64,000 nucleotides of DNA from Oceanisphaera arctica. GTDB lineage: Bacteria > Pseudomonadota > Gammaproteobacteria > Enterobacterales > Aeromonadaceae. Positions 45,155 through 54,847 of this stretch are shown one piece after another. Below the pieces are notes generated by a model that did no database searches, was not told where the DNA came from, and saw only the letters and a program-made list of their open reading frames with translations. The DNA lies in assembly GCF_002936955.1 (NCBI RefSeq), contig NZ_MPZM01000001.1:171671-235670 (forward strand), written 5' to 3'. A program made the translations under genes and the position numbers. Each line of letters opens with the position of its first letter. The first letter of the stretch is position 1.

Positions 45155-46399
45155 ATGATTTTCAAGGACTGGTCGGTATCGGCGGTGACTGCCGGCTTCC
45201 TGGCGGTGCTGATTTCCTATTCGGGGCCGTTGATTATTTTTTTTCAGGTGGCCCAGAGCGCCAATGTCTCCCATGAAATGATGGTGTCCTGGGTATGGGC
45301 CATTTCGATCGGTGCGGCGGTGTCGGGCATACTGTTGAGCTGGTGGCTGAAGGTACCTGTGGTAACCGCCTGGTCCGTGCCCGGCTCGGCGTTGTTGATC
45401 AGCATGTTTCCCGAACTCAGTCTCAATCAGGCGGTGGGGGCCTATATCACCGCCGGATTCATTATTTTTCTTATAGGCATCACCGGCTGTTTCGATACAT
45501 TGATGAGGTCGATCCCCAAGGGCATTGCCTGCGGTATGATGGCGGGGATTTTGTTTCAGTTCGGGGTGGGGGCCTTTCAGGCGGTGGAGTCCATGCCTGC
45601 CCTGACCTTTATGATGATTGCCGCCTACCTGGTACTGAAACGCCTGTGTCCCCGCTATTGCATGATACTGGTGATGCTGGTCGGGATGGCATTGACCATG
45701 GGCCTGGAAGGGATTGATTTGAGCGGGCTCGAACTCAGCCTGGCCGAGCCGGTGTTTATCCGTCCCGAATGGAGCTGGCATACCACCCTGAGCCTGGCCA
45801 TACCGCTGGTGCTGGTGAGCATTACCGGGCAGTTTCTGCCAGGAATGGCGATTCTGCGCAGCTCGGGCTATCACACCAAGGCCAAACCGATCATTCTTGT
45901 CACCGGCATCATGTCCATGGTGATGGCGATGTTTGGCGGTATCACCATCGTCATTGCCGCCATTACCGCCGCCCTGTGCACCGGCAAGGAGGCCCATGAA
46001 AACGCAGATAAACGTTATGTGGCGGGCATGGCCAACGGCCTGTTTTATCTGTTGGGTGGCTGCTTTGGCGGCAGCATCATACTGCTGTTTACCGCCCTGC
46101 CGAAAGAGTTTGTGGCGATACTGGCCGGGCTGGCTCTTATCGGCGCCATCACCAGCAATGTGATAGGGGCCGTCAATGACGCGGAACATCGGGAAGCCGC
46201 TATGGTGACCTTCCTGGTAACCGCCTCGGGCATGAGCTTCTGGGGGTTGGGCTCGGCGTTCTGGGGCGTGGTGCTGGGCGGCCTGACCTACCTGGTGTTG
46301 CACAAGGTCTATCGGCTGCCGGCCAGGGCCAGACGGGGCGACTCACGCTTGACGGAATTGCCCAAGGCACCCGATGGCGGAGACCCGACCGATGCCTGA
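45155..46399 (+). CDS. benE: BenE-family benzoate/proton symporter
   Basis: 414 residues, about 12 membrane helices. It starts DWSVSAVTAGFLAVLISYSGPLIIFFQ, with ITGCFDTLMRSIPKGIACGMMAGILFQFG and VSITGQFLPGMAILRSSGY, all BenE-like. It should import benzoate or a related aromatic acid. No benzoate catabolic genes are in the window, so the substrate is uncertain. Confidence 0.9.
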   Translation: MIFKDWSVSAVTAGFLAVLISYSGPLIIFFQVAQSANVSHEMMVSWVWAISIGAAVSGILLSWWLKVPVVTAWSVPGSALLISMFPELSLNQAVGAYITAGFIIFLIGITGCFDTLMRSIPKGIACGMMAGILFQFGVGAFQAVESMPALTFMMIAAYLVLKRLCPRYCMILVMLVGMALTMGLEGIDLSGLELSLAEPVFIRPEWSWHTTLSLAIPLVLVSITGQFLPGMAILRSSGYHTKAKPIILVTGIMSMVMAMFGGITIVIAAITAALCTGKEAHENADKRYVAGMANGLFYLLGGCFGGSIILLFTALPKEFVAILAGLALIGAITSNVIGAVNDAEHREAAMVTFLVTASGMSFWGLGSAFWGVVLGGLTYLVLHKVYRLPARARRGDSRLTELPKAPDGGDPTDA

Positions 46400-46674
46400 T
46401 GCCTTCCAGCAGTAGTAGTTCCATCACCAGCCTGATGGGAAGGTAGTTCAACCACTTACAAATGATGAGTAGCCAGATTGGCAGTCTGTCAATAAGTGTG
46501 TTGGCTGCGGATATCACCATAAATTACGGAGTAAACAGTTCTCTCTGCTATTTGTCAGCGTAATACCCGGTACATTTTCTTCTTTTATTTTGATACTCAG
46601 CTCAAAATTTCACCTCGAAACTGTTAAGCTGCCCGCAAAATTGACCATCAAGTTAAATAAAGAGGAGAATCAGA

Positions 46675-47565
46675 GTGGCCCAGGGTGTTGCGCTTTCGGT
46701 ATTTTCGTCGGTGTTGTTTGCGCTGCTGTACTATTACGCCAGCCTGATGACGCCGTTGAGCGGCGAAGTCGTGTTCGGTTGGCGCATGTTGCTGACCATG
46801 CCCTGTGTCGGTCTGTTTCTACTCTATAGCGGCTACTGGCGACTGGTGATCACTCTGTTTGCTCAGCTTAAAAGCCGCCCGGTATTATGGATAGGGTTGC
46901 CCTTGTCCTCCGCCCTGGTGGGCGTGCAGCTGTGGATTTTCATGTGGGCGCCCATCAACGGGCGGGGGCTGCCCGTGTCGCTCGGCTACTTCATGATGCC
47001 GTTGGTGCTGGTATTGATCGGCCGTTTTCTCTATCAGGAACGGCCGACCCGGCTGCAGTGGATGGCAGTGGTCTGTGCCGCTATTGGTGTGGCCAACGAG
47101 CTGTGGCAGGCGGGCGGTATTTCCTGGGAAACCCTGGTAGTGGCCATTGGCTATCCGCTGTATTTTGTCTGGCGCCGCTGGCTGGGTACCGACAACCTCG
47201 GCGGCCTCTGGTGTGACATGCTGTTGATGATCCCCGTCGCGGCCTGGTTCGTGTTCTCGGTTGATGCGCCCTTTGCCGCCTTTGGCCAGCGGCCCCTGTT
47301 ATCCCTGCTGGTGCTGGGGCTGGGCATGATCAGCGCCCTGGCATTGGTCAGCTACATTCTGGCCAGTCGCCGCCTGCCGTTCAGCCTGTTCGGCCTGCTC
47401 GGTTATGTGGAGCCGATACTGCTGGTGGTGGTATCGCTGGTGCTGGGCGAGAGCATATCGGCCGAGGAGTGGCCAACCTACATCGCCATCTGGATAGCGG
47501 TGGGGCTACTGGTGTTGGAAGGGTTTCGCAAGCTGCTGGCATTTCGGCGCTATCCCTTCGATTGA
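46675..47565 (+). CDS. rarD: EamA-family permease RarD
   Basis: 296 residues, ten membrane helices in two EamA halves; the GTG start has AGAGGAG 7 bases upstream. YYYASLMTPLSGEVVFGWRMLLTMP and YFMMPLVLVLIGRFLYQERPTRLQWMAV match RarD (linked to chloramphenicol sensitivity). Substrate unknown. 46400-46674 shows no gene. The gene is convergent, with a 9-base gap, to the next EamA gene. Confidence 0.88.
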   Translation: MAQGVALSVFSSVLFALLYYYASLMTPLSGEVVFGWRMLLTMPCVGLFLLYSGYWRLVITLFAQLKSRPVLWIGLPLSSALVGVQLWIFMWAPINGRGLPVSLGYFMMPLVLVLIGRFLYQERPTRLQWMAVVCAAIGVANELWQAGGISWETLVVAIGYPLYFVWRRWLGTDNLGGLWCDMLLMIPVAAWFVFSVDAPFAAFGQRPLLSLLVLGLGMISALALVSYILASRRLPFSLFGLLGYVEPILLVVVSLVLGESISAEEWPTYIAIWIAVGLLVLEGFRKLLAFRRYPFD

Positions 47566-47574
47566 CGCCGTCAG

Positions 47575-48456
47575 TTACGCCCACATCACGCAGATGGCCG
47601 CAACCACGATAAGGCCCAGCCCGAGATGATCGTGGCGGGCCAGTTTGTCTTTGAAGTACCAGGCTGAAATCAGCAGGGTAAACAGCACCTCGATCTGGCC
47701 CAGGGTTTTGACCAGGGCCACGCTTTCCAGGCTCATGGCGCTGAACCAGCCGATGGAACCCAGGCAACTGGTGAGGCTGACCAACCCGGTCAGGCCGGGC
47801 CGGCGAACCAGACCAAGCAGGCTGGCCGGATCGCGCAAGCCCAGCCAACCCACCAGCAACAGGGTTTGCAGACCGATCACCAGCAGCAAGACCCAGGCGG
47901 CGGAGAAGGGAAAAGATAATTCAAGCAAGAGGCTGGCTTCCCGCACCCACAGCGAGGTTAGCGCAAAGGCCAGGCCGCTGCCGAGGCCCAGCAACAACGT
48001 CATCGGCGACACCGACCCGGCCGCTCTGTGCAGGCCGCTCAGCAACCAGACCGCCATGCCGCCCAGCAGCACGCCAAACCAGCCGAGCGCGGTGAGGGGC
48101 GCACTGAAAAAGAATACCCCCAATGCCGCCGCCAGAATGGCCTCGCTCTTGGCCAGCCCCACTCCCACCGCATAGTTACGCAACTGAAACAGCCGCACCA
48201 TCAGGGTGGTGGCCAGGATCTGGCTGAGCGCCGCACCCACTATGTAACCGGCAAAGGGCGCAGAAAAGTCGGGCAGGGGTTGCTGGGGCTGCCAGCGATA
48301 CAAGAGCCACAGGTAGGTGGCGGCAATGGGTCCGGCCAGAATAAAGCGCGCCAGGGTCACGCTGGTGGCGCCAAGGCTCTGGCTCAGTTGTTTCTGAAAG
48401 GCATTGCGCCAGGCCTGCATCAGGGCGGCGAACAGGGTAAAGGGGATCCAGAGCAT
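47575..48456 (-). CDS. EamA-family (DMT) transporter
   Basis: 293 residues, ten helices in two repeats (…LAKSEAILAAALGVFFFSAPLTALGWFGVLL… and LGQIEVLFTLLISAWYFKDKL). Drug/metabolite transporter superfamily; substrate unknown. It is not closely similar to its neighbour rarD. Confidence 0.88.
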   Translation of the reverse strand: MLWIPFTLFAALMQAWRNAFQKQLSQSLGATSVTLARFILAGPIAATYLWLLYRWQPQQPLPDFSAPFAGYIVGAALSQILATTLMVRLFQLRNYAVGVGLAKSEAILAAALGVFFFSAPLTALGWFGVLLGGMAVWLLSGLHRAAGSVSPMTLLLGLGSGLAFALTSLWVREASLLLELSFPFSAAWVLLLVIGLQTLLLVGWLGLRDPASLLGLVRRPGLTGLVSLTSCLGSIGWFSAMSLESVALVKTLGQIEVLFTLLISAWYFKDKLARHDHLGLGLIVVAAICVMWA

Positions 48457-48472
48457 CAGGTTACCAAAAGAT

Positions 48473-48556
48473 GTGAGGTGTAAGGCGTGAGGAGTGAGGA
48501 GTTCGGGCCAGACCTTCAGGCTCTGGTGTTTTTCACCTCACCCCTCACCCCTCACG
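48473..48556. repeat. Hairpin of short GTGAGG repeats
   Basis: GCGTGAGGAGTGAGG on the left pairs with CCTCACCCCTCACGC on the right (one mismatch), each side a row of GTGAGGNG units. A small inner stem CCAGA/TCTGG precedes TTTTT. It sits between trhO and the EamA gene, both on the minus strand, and probably terminates trhO. Confidence 0.6.
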
Positions 48557-49541
48557 CTGTTTTATTCTTTTGTTGCTGCTCTAGCTTGCGCGCCTGCTTC
48601 TCGGCCCGGCGTTGCTCGGCATTGGCTACCGCATCGCTGCCGATATGGGCTTCGCCACGGGCCCTGGCCAGTTGCAGCTGGTGCTCGCGTTCGGCGTAAC
48701 GGCGTTGTTGTTCCGGCGTTTGCTGATCATGACAATGAGCGCAGCTCACGCCATGCTGATAATGGGCATGTTGCAGATCTTCTGGCGACAGCGGTGCCCG
48801 GCAGGCAGAGCAAAGCTGATACTGACCCGGCTGTAGCTGGTGATCCACGGTGACGCGATTGTCGAACACGAAGCACTCGCCCTGCCACAGGGATTCCTGC
48901 TCCGGCACTTCTTCCAGATATTTCAGAATGCCGCCGTGCAGGTGGTAGACTTCGTCGAAGCCCTGTTCCTTGAGATAGGCAGTGCTTTTTTCACAGCGAA
49001 TGCCGCCGGTGCAAAACATGGCGACTTTTTTATGCTTGTTGGCATCCAGATTGTTTTTGACGTACTCGGGAAACTCGCGAAAGCTCTCGGTATTGGGATT
49101 GAGTGCACCCTTGAAGGTACCGATATCCACTTCATAGTCGTTGCGGGTATCCACCAGCACCACGTCCGGATCCGAGATCAGAGCATTCCAGTCTTTGGGT
49201 GCCACATAGGTGCCCACCACTCGCTTGGGATCGATGCCTTCCACACCCAGGGTCACGATTTCCTTCTTCAGTTTTACCTTGGTGCGGTAGAAGGGCTGCT
49301 CTTCGCTGAGGGATTCCTTGTAATCGATACCCTTGAAACGGGCGTCGGCATCGAACCAGACCTTGAGCCGGTCGATGGCGGCGCGGGAGCCGGCCACGGT
49401 GCCGTTGATGCCCTCGGCCGCCAGCAGCAGGGTGCCGCGGATCTGTTCGGACTCCATCATGCTCTGCAGCGGCTCGCGCAGCGCTTCGTGGTTGTCGAGG
49501 GTAACGAATTTATAGAGGGCACAAACAACAAACTGAGACAT
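48552..49541 (-). CDS. trhO: tRNA uridine(34) hydroxylase TrhO (rhodanese fold)
   Basis: 329 residues. N-terminal UPF0176 domain ([36 protein letters not shown]), rhodanese domain with active-site loop [12 protein letters not shown] (Cys about 177), then a Cys-rich C-terminus ([20 protein letters not shown]) and basic tail. The family makes 5-hydroxyuridine at the wobble position of tRNA using prephenate-independent oxygen chemistry. Confidence 0.93.
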   Translation of the reverse strand: MSQFVVCALYKFVTLDNHEALREPLQSMMESEQIRGTLLLAAEGINGTVAGSRAAIDRLKVWFDADARFKGIDYKESLSEEQPFYRTKVKLKKEIVTLGVEGIDPKRVVGTYVAPKDWNALISDPDVVLVDTRNDYEVDIGTFKGALNPNTESFREFPEYVKNNLDANKHKKVAMFCTGGIRCEKSTAYLKEQGFDEVYHLHGGILKYLEEVPEQESLWQGECFVFDNRVTVDHQLQPGQYQLCSACRAPLSPEDLQHAHYQHGVSCAHCHDQQTPEQQRRYAEREHQLQLARARGEAHIGSDAVANAEQRRAEKQARKLEQQQKNKTA

Positions 49542-49677
49542 GGTTTCCTCCAGCGCCGGCCGTGCGCTGTATCAAGCAAATATTCGTGGCCACACTCGCA
49601 GAGCATGACGCTACAGGGCGCGCATGATAGCAAATTTTTGGCCGTGCCTGCACCTGTAGGTGACGGAGCTGGCACAA

Positions 49678-49702
49678 AAACGGCGCCCGCAGGCGCCGTT
49701 TA
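49678..49702. terminator. Terminator between tcyP-like and trhO
   Basis: AAACGGCGCC-CGCA-GGCGCCGTTT, perfect 10-base arms with A/T flanks. It terminates the tcyP-like gene leftward. Confidence 0.85.
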
Positions 49703-49719
49703 TATGGGTAAGGTTGAGC

Positions 49720-51108
49720 TTAACCGATGGCGGGTACTGCTGTGTCGGTTTCTTCATCCCGGTTGAATACCGCTTCGTCGGTCTGGCCCAGCAGCTTGCT
49801 GCTGATGGTGCCGGCGGTCATGGCGCCGTTGACGTTGAGTGCGGTGCGCGCCATGTCGATCAGCGGCTCGATGGAGATAAGCAAGGCGGCCAGGGCCACC
49901 GGCATGCCCATGATAGGCAGTACTATCAGGGCGGCGAAGGTAGCGCCACCACCCACACCGGCCACACCGAAGGAGGCGAGGGTAATGACCCCGACCAGAG
50001 TAGCCAGCCACAGCGGATCCAGCACATCGATGCCCATGGTGGGGGCTATCATCACCGCCAGCATGGCCGGGTAGATACCGGCACAGCCGTTCTGGCCTAT
50101 GGTGGCGCCGAAAGAGGCAGAGAAGTTGGCGATGCTTTCCGGCACGCCCAGCTTGCGGGTCTGGGCCTGCACGTTCAGCGGTATGGTGGCGGCGCTGGAA
50201 CGGCTGGTAAAGGCGAACGCCAGTACCGGCCACACCTTGGTGAAGAAGCGCTTGGCGTTCACACCGACAAAGGTCAGCAGCAGGCCGTGTACCGCAAACA
50301 TGATGGCGATGGCCACATAAGAAGCCAGCAAAAAGCCGCCCAGGCTGACCACGTCCTGCAGGTTGGAGCCGGCGATGACCTTGGTCATCAGCGCCATCAC
50401 ACCGTAAGGGGTCAGCTTCATCACCAGACGAACCAGACGCATCACCAGTGCCTGCAGCGCTTCGATGCCGCCGATAACCCGGCGACCCAGCTCGGGCTCG
50501 TCTTTCAGCAGCGACAGGGTGGCAAGACCCAGGAAGACGGCGAACACCACCACACCGATGATGGCGGTGGGGCTGGCGCCAGTCATGTCGGCGAAGGGAT
50601 TACGCGGAATAAAGGACACCAGCAGTTGCGGTACCGACAGGTTGGCCACGCTGGCTACCTGAGCTTCCAGCTGTTCGGCTCGGGCCAGCTCGCGGGCGCC
50701 CTGCACCAGATCGGCGGCATTGAGGCCGGCGGTGTGGGTGACAAATACACCTACCAGGGCGGAGATGGCGGTGGTAAACAGCAGCACACCCAGAGTCAGC
50801 ACGCTGATCTTGCCGAGCGAGGTGGCGTTGTGCAGCCGGGACACGGCGCCGAGAATGGACACCAGTACCAGCGGTATCACTATCATCTGCAACAGGCGAA
50901 CATAACCGCTGCCGACCACGTTGACCCATTCCAGGGTGCGGGCGATGGTGTTGGTGTCATACAGGGTCTGCATGATAAAGCCGGCGGCCACACCGAACAG
51001 CAGACCGGTCAGCACCTGGCGGGAGAGGGATTGGCCGCGACGGGACAGTTTACCCAGCAGCAGCATCAGCAATAAAAAAACTGCCAGATTGAATAACACA
51101 ATCAGCAT
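49720..51108 (-). CDS. Dicarboxylate/cation symporter, cystine transporter TcyP/YdjN-like
   Basis: 462 residues, DAACS family. [38 protein letters not shown] and [21 protein letters not shown] with [13 protein letters not shown] are the conserved binding-site segments, and the whole is closest in pattern to YdjN/TcyP sodium- or proton-coupled cystine importers. The N-terminal [18 protein letters not shown] precedes the eight transmembrane core. 51109-51261 upstream is AT-rich promoter sequence. Confidence 0.87.
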   Translation of the reverse strand: MLIVLFNLAVFLLLMLLLGKLSRRGQSLSRQVLTGLLFGVAAGFIMQTLYDTNTIARTLEWVNVVGSGYVRLLQMIVIPLVLVSILGAVSRLHNATSLGKISVLTLGVLLFTTAISALVGVFVTHTAGLNAADLVQGARELARAEQLEAQVASVANLSVPQLLVSFIPRNPFADMTGASPTAIIGVVVFAVFLGLATLSLLKDEPELGRRVIGGIEALQALVMRLVRLVMKLTPYGVMALMTKVIAGSNLQDVVSLGGFLLASYVAIAIMFAVHGLLLTFVGVNAKRFFTKVWPVLAFAFTSRSSAATIPLNVQAQTRKLGVPESIANFSASFGATIGQNGCAGIYPAMLAVMIAPTMGIDVLDPLWLATLVGVITLASFGVAGVGGGATFAALIVLPIMGMPVALAALLISIEPLIDMARTALNVNGAMTAGTISSKLLGQTDEAVFNRDEETDTAVPAIG

Positions 51109-51261
51109 GGTGACTCCGTGAACAGTAAATAATATCGATTGCGGGCGATGCTAGCAGCAGATCCGACTTGATCGTTAATCGATTTGGTTATGAGTTATGA
51201 ATAATTGGGTGTTTAGCGGCAATAAATTGCTGTTAAAGCATACAGTTGCGTTAAATATAAA

Positions 51262-51299
51262 CAATAAAAAATAGGCAGGGCCCTATGATGAGCCCTGCC
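51262..51299 (-). terminator. Terminator after mltB
   Basis: Read leftward: GGCAGGGC-TCATCATAGG-GCCCTGCC followed by TATTTTTTATT, beginning about 8 bases past the stop. Confidence 0.9.
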
Positions 51300-51306
51300 G
51301 ACGCAA

Positions 51307-52560
51307 TTAACGCAGTTGTTTCAGCAGTGTCGCGCTGGCATAGCCGTCAGCCACTTGCTTGAGCGACTGCTGATAAGCCCGGATGGCACTGATGGTGTTG
51401 GGGCCAATCACGCCGTCGGTTCCTCGGGTATCGAAGCCCCTGGCGGTCAGCCTGCGCTGCAATTCTTCTTTTTCCGCCCGGCTCAGGGCGCGTTCATCTC
51501 GGGGCCAGGGGGAGCGGAATTCACCACCACCGGCCAGTTTGTCGCCCAGATGTCCTACCGCCATGGCGTAGGAGGTGGCGTTGTTGTAGCGGCGGATCAC
51601 CTTGAAGTTGCTGAAGATGGCGAAGGCCGGGCCGTGGGCACCGGCAGGCACCAGTATGGCGGCCTCGCCATGGTCGGGCAGCGTCTGTCCGTTAACGGTG
51701 GTGATGCCCTGACTGCGCCAGTAGGCCACCGGTTTGAGGTTGCCCTGGTCGGCGGTGGAATAATCAAAGCCGTCTGGCAGCGACACCTCAACCCCCCAGG
51801 GGGCGCCTTGCTGCCAGCCGAAGCGAGCCAGATAAGCTGCGGTAGAGGCGAGGGCATCGGTGGGGTCTTCAGACCAGATATCCCGTTTGCCATCGCCGGT
51901 AAAGTCCTGTGCGTATTCCAGATAGCTGGTAGGCATAAACTGGGTATGGCCCATGGCGCCGGCCCAGGAGCCGCGCATTTTTTCGGAGCTGACATCACCC
52001 GCCTGCAATATCTGTAATGCCGCGATCAGCTGTGCTTCGGCAAAGGTGCGACGCCGACCTTCGAAGGCCAGGGTAGCTAATCCCTCTATGGTACTGGTGT
52101 TGCCACGATAGGAGCCGTAGTTGGTTTCCATGCCCCAGACGGACATCACCACCTTGGCGTCTACACCGTAGCGACTTTCGATGGCCTTGAGCGTAGGTCT
52201 GAGTTTTTCCCATTTCTGGCGACCGGTGCTGACGCGGGTCGCGGAGGTGGCGGTGTCCAGATAATCCCAGATCTGGCGGGTAAACTCGGCCTGGCCACCG
52301 TCCAGCTTGATGACCTGCGGGCTGAGTGATACGTCCTTGAAGGCGCTATCGAACACCGCAGGCTTGATGCCCTTGGCCAGGGCTCGGCGGCGAAAATCAT
52401 TGCGCCAGGCGGCAAAATCCGCCAGCTCGGCCTGGCTTATTTGGGTGGAGGTCGATTGCGGAGGAAGGGCCTTGGTCTGTGGTGCGGTACTGGCCTGACC
52501 GGCACAGCCGCTAAGGGTGGCACCGATCACCAGCGCACCGATGTAGTGTCGTGTAAACAT
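51307..52560 (-). CDS. mltB: Lytic murein transglycosylase B with C-terminal peptidoglycan-binding domain
   Basis: 417 residues from the ATG at 52560 (MFTRHYIGALVIGATLSGCAG; lipobox LSGC). SLT2 domain: catalytic Glu in SVWGMETNYGSYRG, GSWAGAMGHTQFMPTSYLEYA, DFTGDGKRDIW. The C-terminal about 60 residues form a peptidoglycan-binding domain (LTARGFDTRGTDGVIGPNTISAIRAYQ), absent from E. coli MltB but common in longer relatives. It cleaves glycan strands to anhydromuropeptides. Confidence 0.93.
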   Translation of the reverse strand: MFTRHYIGALVIGATLSGCAGQASTAPQTKALPPQSTSTQISQAELADFAAWRNDFRRRALAKGIKPAVFDSAFKDVSLSPQVIKLDGGQAEFTRQIWDYLDTATSATRVSTGRQKWEKLRPTLKAIESRYGVDAKVVMSVWGMETNYGSYRGNTSTIEGLATLAFEGRRRTFAEAQLIAALQILQAGDVSSEKMRGSWAGAMGHTQFMPTSYLEYAQDFTGDGKRDIWSEDPTDALASTAAYLARFGWQQGAPWGVEVSLPDGFDYSTADQGNLKPVAYWRSQGITTVNGQTLPDHGEAAILVPAGAHGPAFAIFSNFKVIRRYNNATSYAMAVGHLGDKLAGGGEFRSPWPRDERALSRAEKEELQRRLTARGFDTRGTDGVIGPNTISAIRAYQQSLKQVADGYASATLLKQLR

Positions 52561-52670
52561 GTTTTCCCGTCTGTTGGCGTTGTTATGTGCAGCGTGATTG
52601 GCAGCATATCCCAAGCCCATAAAAATGAAAGAGCTCCCAGATATTTTGCCGCTGCTTGATACCATGTACT

Positions 52671-53023
52671 TAAACAATCGATCGGTTTGATATTCATACC
52701 CATCTCGGACAAAGGGCCCGCTCCGCCGACCCGCTCAAGCACCTCCCTGTGGCGCTCAGCACATGATATCCCTGTCATGTGATGGTCGGCGGAGCAGATC
52801 CCTTTATCCTCCCTGATGCCAGGGAGTTGCCTGTTGGCGTCGTCTACAGACAACTCGGTGCTTGAGAAGAGGCAACAGAGATGGCCTCCCACGACCGTGA
52901 AATGCCAGGGCCGGAAAATGCTCCTGCCGTTCCGGCATTCCCGCCCTCCCTGGCGGTCAGATGGCATTTCCGAGCTTACAGGGATGTACTCGTAGCGTGT
53001 CGAGGGAGGCGGCACTGTTGCCT
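52671..53023. repeat. Dispersed palindromic repeat, copy R6 (fullest copy)
   Basis: 52671-52690 shared lead sequence (AACAATCGATCGGTTTGAT). First palindrome 52707-52806: GGACAAAGGG..CTCCGCCGACC pairs with GGTCGGCGGAG..CCCTTT, tip ACATGATATCCCTGTCATGT. Spacer 52807-52867. Second palindrome 52868-53023: GAGGCAACAGAG pairs with CACTGTTGCCTC; inner stem GAAATGCC / GGCATTTC; internal hairpin. It fills the gap between mltB and the phosphoribosyltransferase gene; no gene is present. Confidence 0.85.
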
Positions 53024-53068
53024 CTGTTCTGGGGCCTCAATATGACCATATCATTACTGGGATTGGTA

Positions 53069-53713
53069 TTAACGGCCGGCGGCCTTGGCCAGCAGCTCGC
53101 AGACCTCACTATCGACGGTCTGGCCGAAGTCATCGTAGAACTGGCCGACCGAGCCGAAATCGTCACTCACGATCAGGGCGGTAAGCTCGTCTGCCAGGGC
53201 GTTAATCCGTGCGGCCGCCTCGGTCGAGCCGACCGGCACCGCCGCGCCTATATGCGCCGCTCCCTGCTTGCGGACCGCCCGTATCGCGGCTTCCATGGTG
53301 GCGCCGGTGGCCAGGCCATCATCCACCAACAGCACATGGGCGCCGGCCAATGCAAGAGGCGCGGCCTGGCCCCGGTAGGCGAGCTCCCGGCGTTGCAATT
53401 CCGCCCGCTCGTGCCGGATCACGGCATCTATCTCGGGCTGCCTGATACCGCCGATCGCGGTGATGGAAGGATTGAGAATCATGATATTGCCCGAGGCGAT
53501 GGCGCCCATGGCCAGCTCCGGGTGACCGGGGTAGCCGAGCTTGCGCACCAGCAGCACATCGAGCGGCGCACCCAGAGCCTTCGCTACTTCAAAGGCCACC
53601 GGTACCCCGCCGCGGGGCAGGCCCAATACCTGCAAATCGGGCTCGTCGCGATAATGCAGCACCAGCCTGGCCAGAGCCTGGCCGGCGGCGCGTCGGTTTG
53701 TAAAAGACGACAA
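53069..53713 (-). CDS. Phosphoribosyltransferase-domain protein
   Basis: 214 residues, type I PRTase fold: PRGGVPVAFEVAKALGAPLDVLLVRKLG and the PRPP loop VLLVDDGLATGATMEAAI. Proteins of this group are often stress-linked and uncharacterised; the nucleobase, if any, is unknown. Monocistronic. Confidence 0.85.
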   Translation of the reverse strand: MSSFTNRRAAGQALARLVLHYRDEPDLQVLGLPRGGVPVAFEVAKALGAPLDVLLVRKLGYPGHPELAMGAIASGNIMILNPSITAIGGIRQPEIDAVIRHERAELQRRELAYRGQAAPLALAGAHVLLVDDGLATGATMEAAIRAVRKQGAAHIGAAVPVGSTEAAARINALADELTALIVSDDFGSVGQFYDDFGQTVDSEVCELLAKAAGR

Positions 53714-53928
53714 GTTCGTACTCCTGCTCAGAGTCGTGATCTAACCATAGCAAAACACCATAAAAGTAGATTTATCCGGCAGATAGTGGCGCTGACCTTT
53801 GGTATCATCGCCCTTCAAGAGCCGGCGTTCGGCCCTGGCGGGATCGGCAGTGTGACGGGGGCATGGTTCTAGTGATGGCTGGCAGTCCCCTGCCAAGTCT
53901 GAATGGCTATTCAAATAGAGGAAAGGGT

Positions 53929-54243
53929 GTGAAGTGTCCGAGCTGTGAAAATATCATCGCTGCCGCCCAAATCACCGAGCGGCAGGTCAAGGGGTTGGAT
54001 ATTCGGTTTGCCTGCCCGCATTGCAAGGTGACACTGGCGGTGAACGGGCGGGCCACCCGTGCCAAGCTAATGGGCTTTGTGCTGTTGATGTCGGGTTCCG
54101 GCGTCATGCTGTGGGGGCCGGAGCCTGCCTGGATCTTTGGCCTTATGGTCGGTATTGGCGGTGGTGGCCTGGCCTTTGCCGCGAGACGGCGCGAGTTACG
54201 ATTGCAGTGCCTGGACAAGCCCGGTAGCGTTACTGAAAGCTAA
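53929..54243 (+). CDS. Small zinc-ribbon membrane protein
   Basis: 104 residues from the GTG at 53929 (GAGGAAAGG upstream); a longer frame from 53863 exists but lacks a ribosome-binding site. A ribbon CPSC...CPHC (residues 3-6 and about 28-31) is followed by two hydrophobic helices (LMGFVLLMSGSGVMLWG, WIFGLMVGIGGGGLAFA) and a basic tail. Not recognised; likely an inner-membrane protein with a cytoplasmic metal site. Confidence 0.65.
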   Translation: MKCPSCENIIAAAQITERQVKGLDIRFACPHCKVTLAVNGRATRAKLMGFVLLMSGSGVMLWGPEPAWIFGLMVGIGGGGLAFAARRRELRLQCLDKPGSVTES

Positions 54244-54278
54244 CGAGACCGTCAGACGGATATTCTATCGGAGCTGCT

Positions 54279-54761
54279 ATGTATCTGATTAGAGATTTTA
54301 AAGAAACCGACCTCAGTAGTCTGGAGTTGATCTATCACGATGCGGTGATGGAGCAGGGGCGGCGAGGCTACAGCGATGAACAGGTGTCGTTATGGGCGTC
54401 ATTCCCCTATTTGTACTCGACCGACTTCAGAACCCTGGTACAGACCGGCTATACCCGGGTCATGGCGTGCAACCAGATACCGGTGGCCTTTGCCACCCTG
54501 CACCCCGATAACCATCTGGCACTGTTGTATGTGCTGGCCGGCCATGCCGGGCGTGGCCTGGCCGGCCGCCTGTGTGATGACATAGAGCAAGAGTCCGGTC
54601 GTCGTGGTGTGGTCTGTTTGCGCACCGATGCCAGCCTGCTGTCGCGACCCGTATTTGAACAGCGCGGATACCGCCTGATAGAACAAGAACTGGTAGAGAA
54701 GGCGGGCCAGCAATTTACCCGCTTTGTCATGGAAAAATCATTGCCCTCGCAGACCACCTGA
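54279..54761 (+). CDS. GNAT-family N-acetyltransferase (YafP-like)
   Basis: 160 residues. Acetyl-CoA pyrophosphate loop LAGHAGRGLAGRLCDDI (about 88-104) and C-terminal TDASLLSRPVFEQRGYRLIEQELVE, like E. coli YafP. Acceptor substrate unknown. It starts 36 bases after the zinc-ribbon gene. Confidence 0.85.
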   Translation: MYLIRDFKETDLSSLELIYHDAVMEQGRRGYSDEQVSLWASFPYLYSTDFRTLVQTGYTRVMACNQIPVAFATLHPDNHLALLYVLAGHAGRGLAGRLCDDIEQESGRRGVVCLRTDASLLSRPVFEQRGYRLIEQELVEKAGQQFTRFVMEKSLPSQTT

Positions 54762-54847
54762 ACACTGGCGTCAGCCAGGCGTTTGCCGCAGAATAGCGGC
54801 CCCCCGCCGAGGGGAGACTTCATTTATTCCGGGGTAGGAGATCACCA

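Noticed and set aside
45086..46303. 405-codon His/Gly-rich frame opposite benE
   Set aside because: Composition is the complement of a hydrophobic membrane protein; no motif.
53863..53928. N-terminal extension of the zinc-ribbon protein
   Set aside because: No ribosome-binding site at 53863, while GAGGAAAGG precedes the GTG at 53929.
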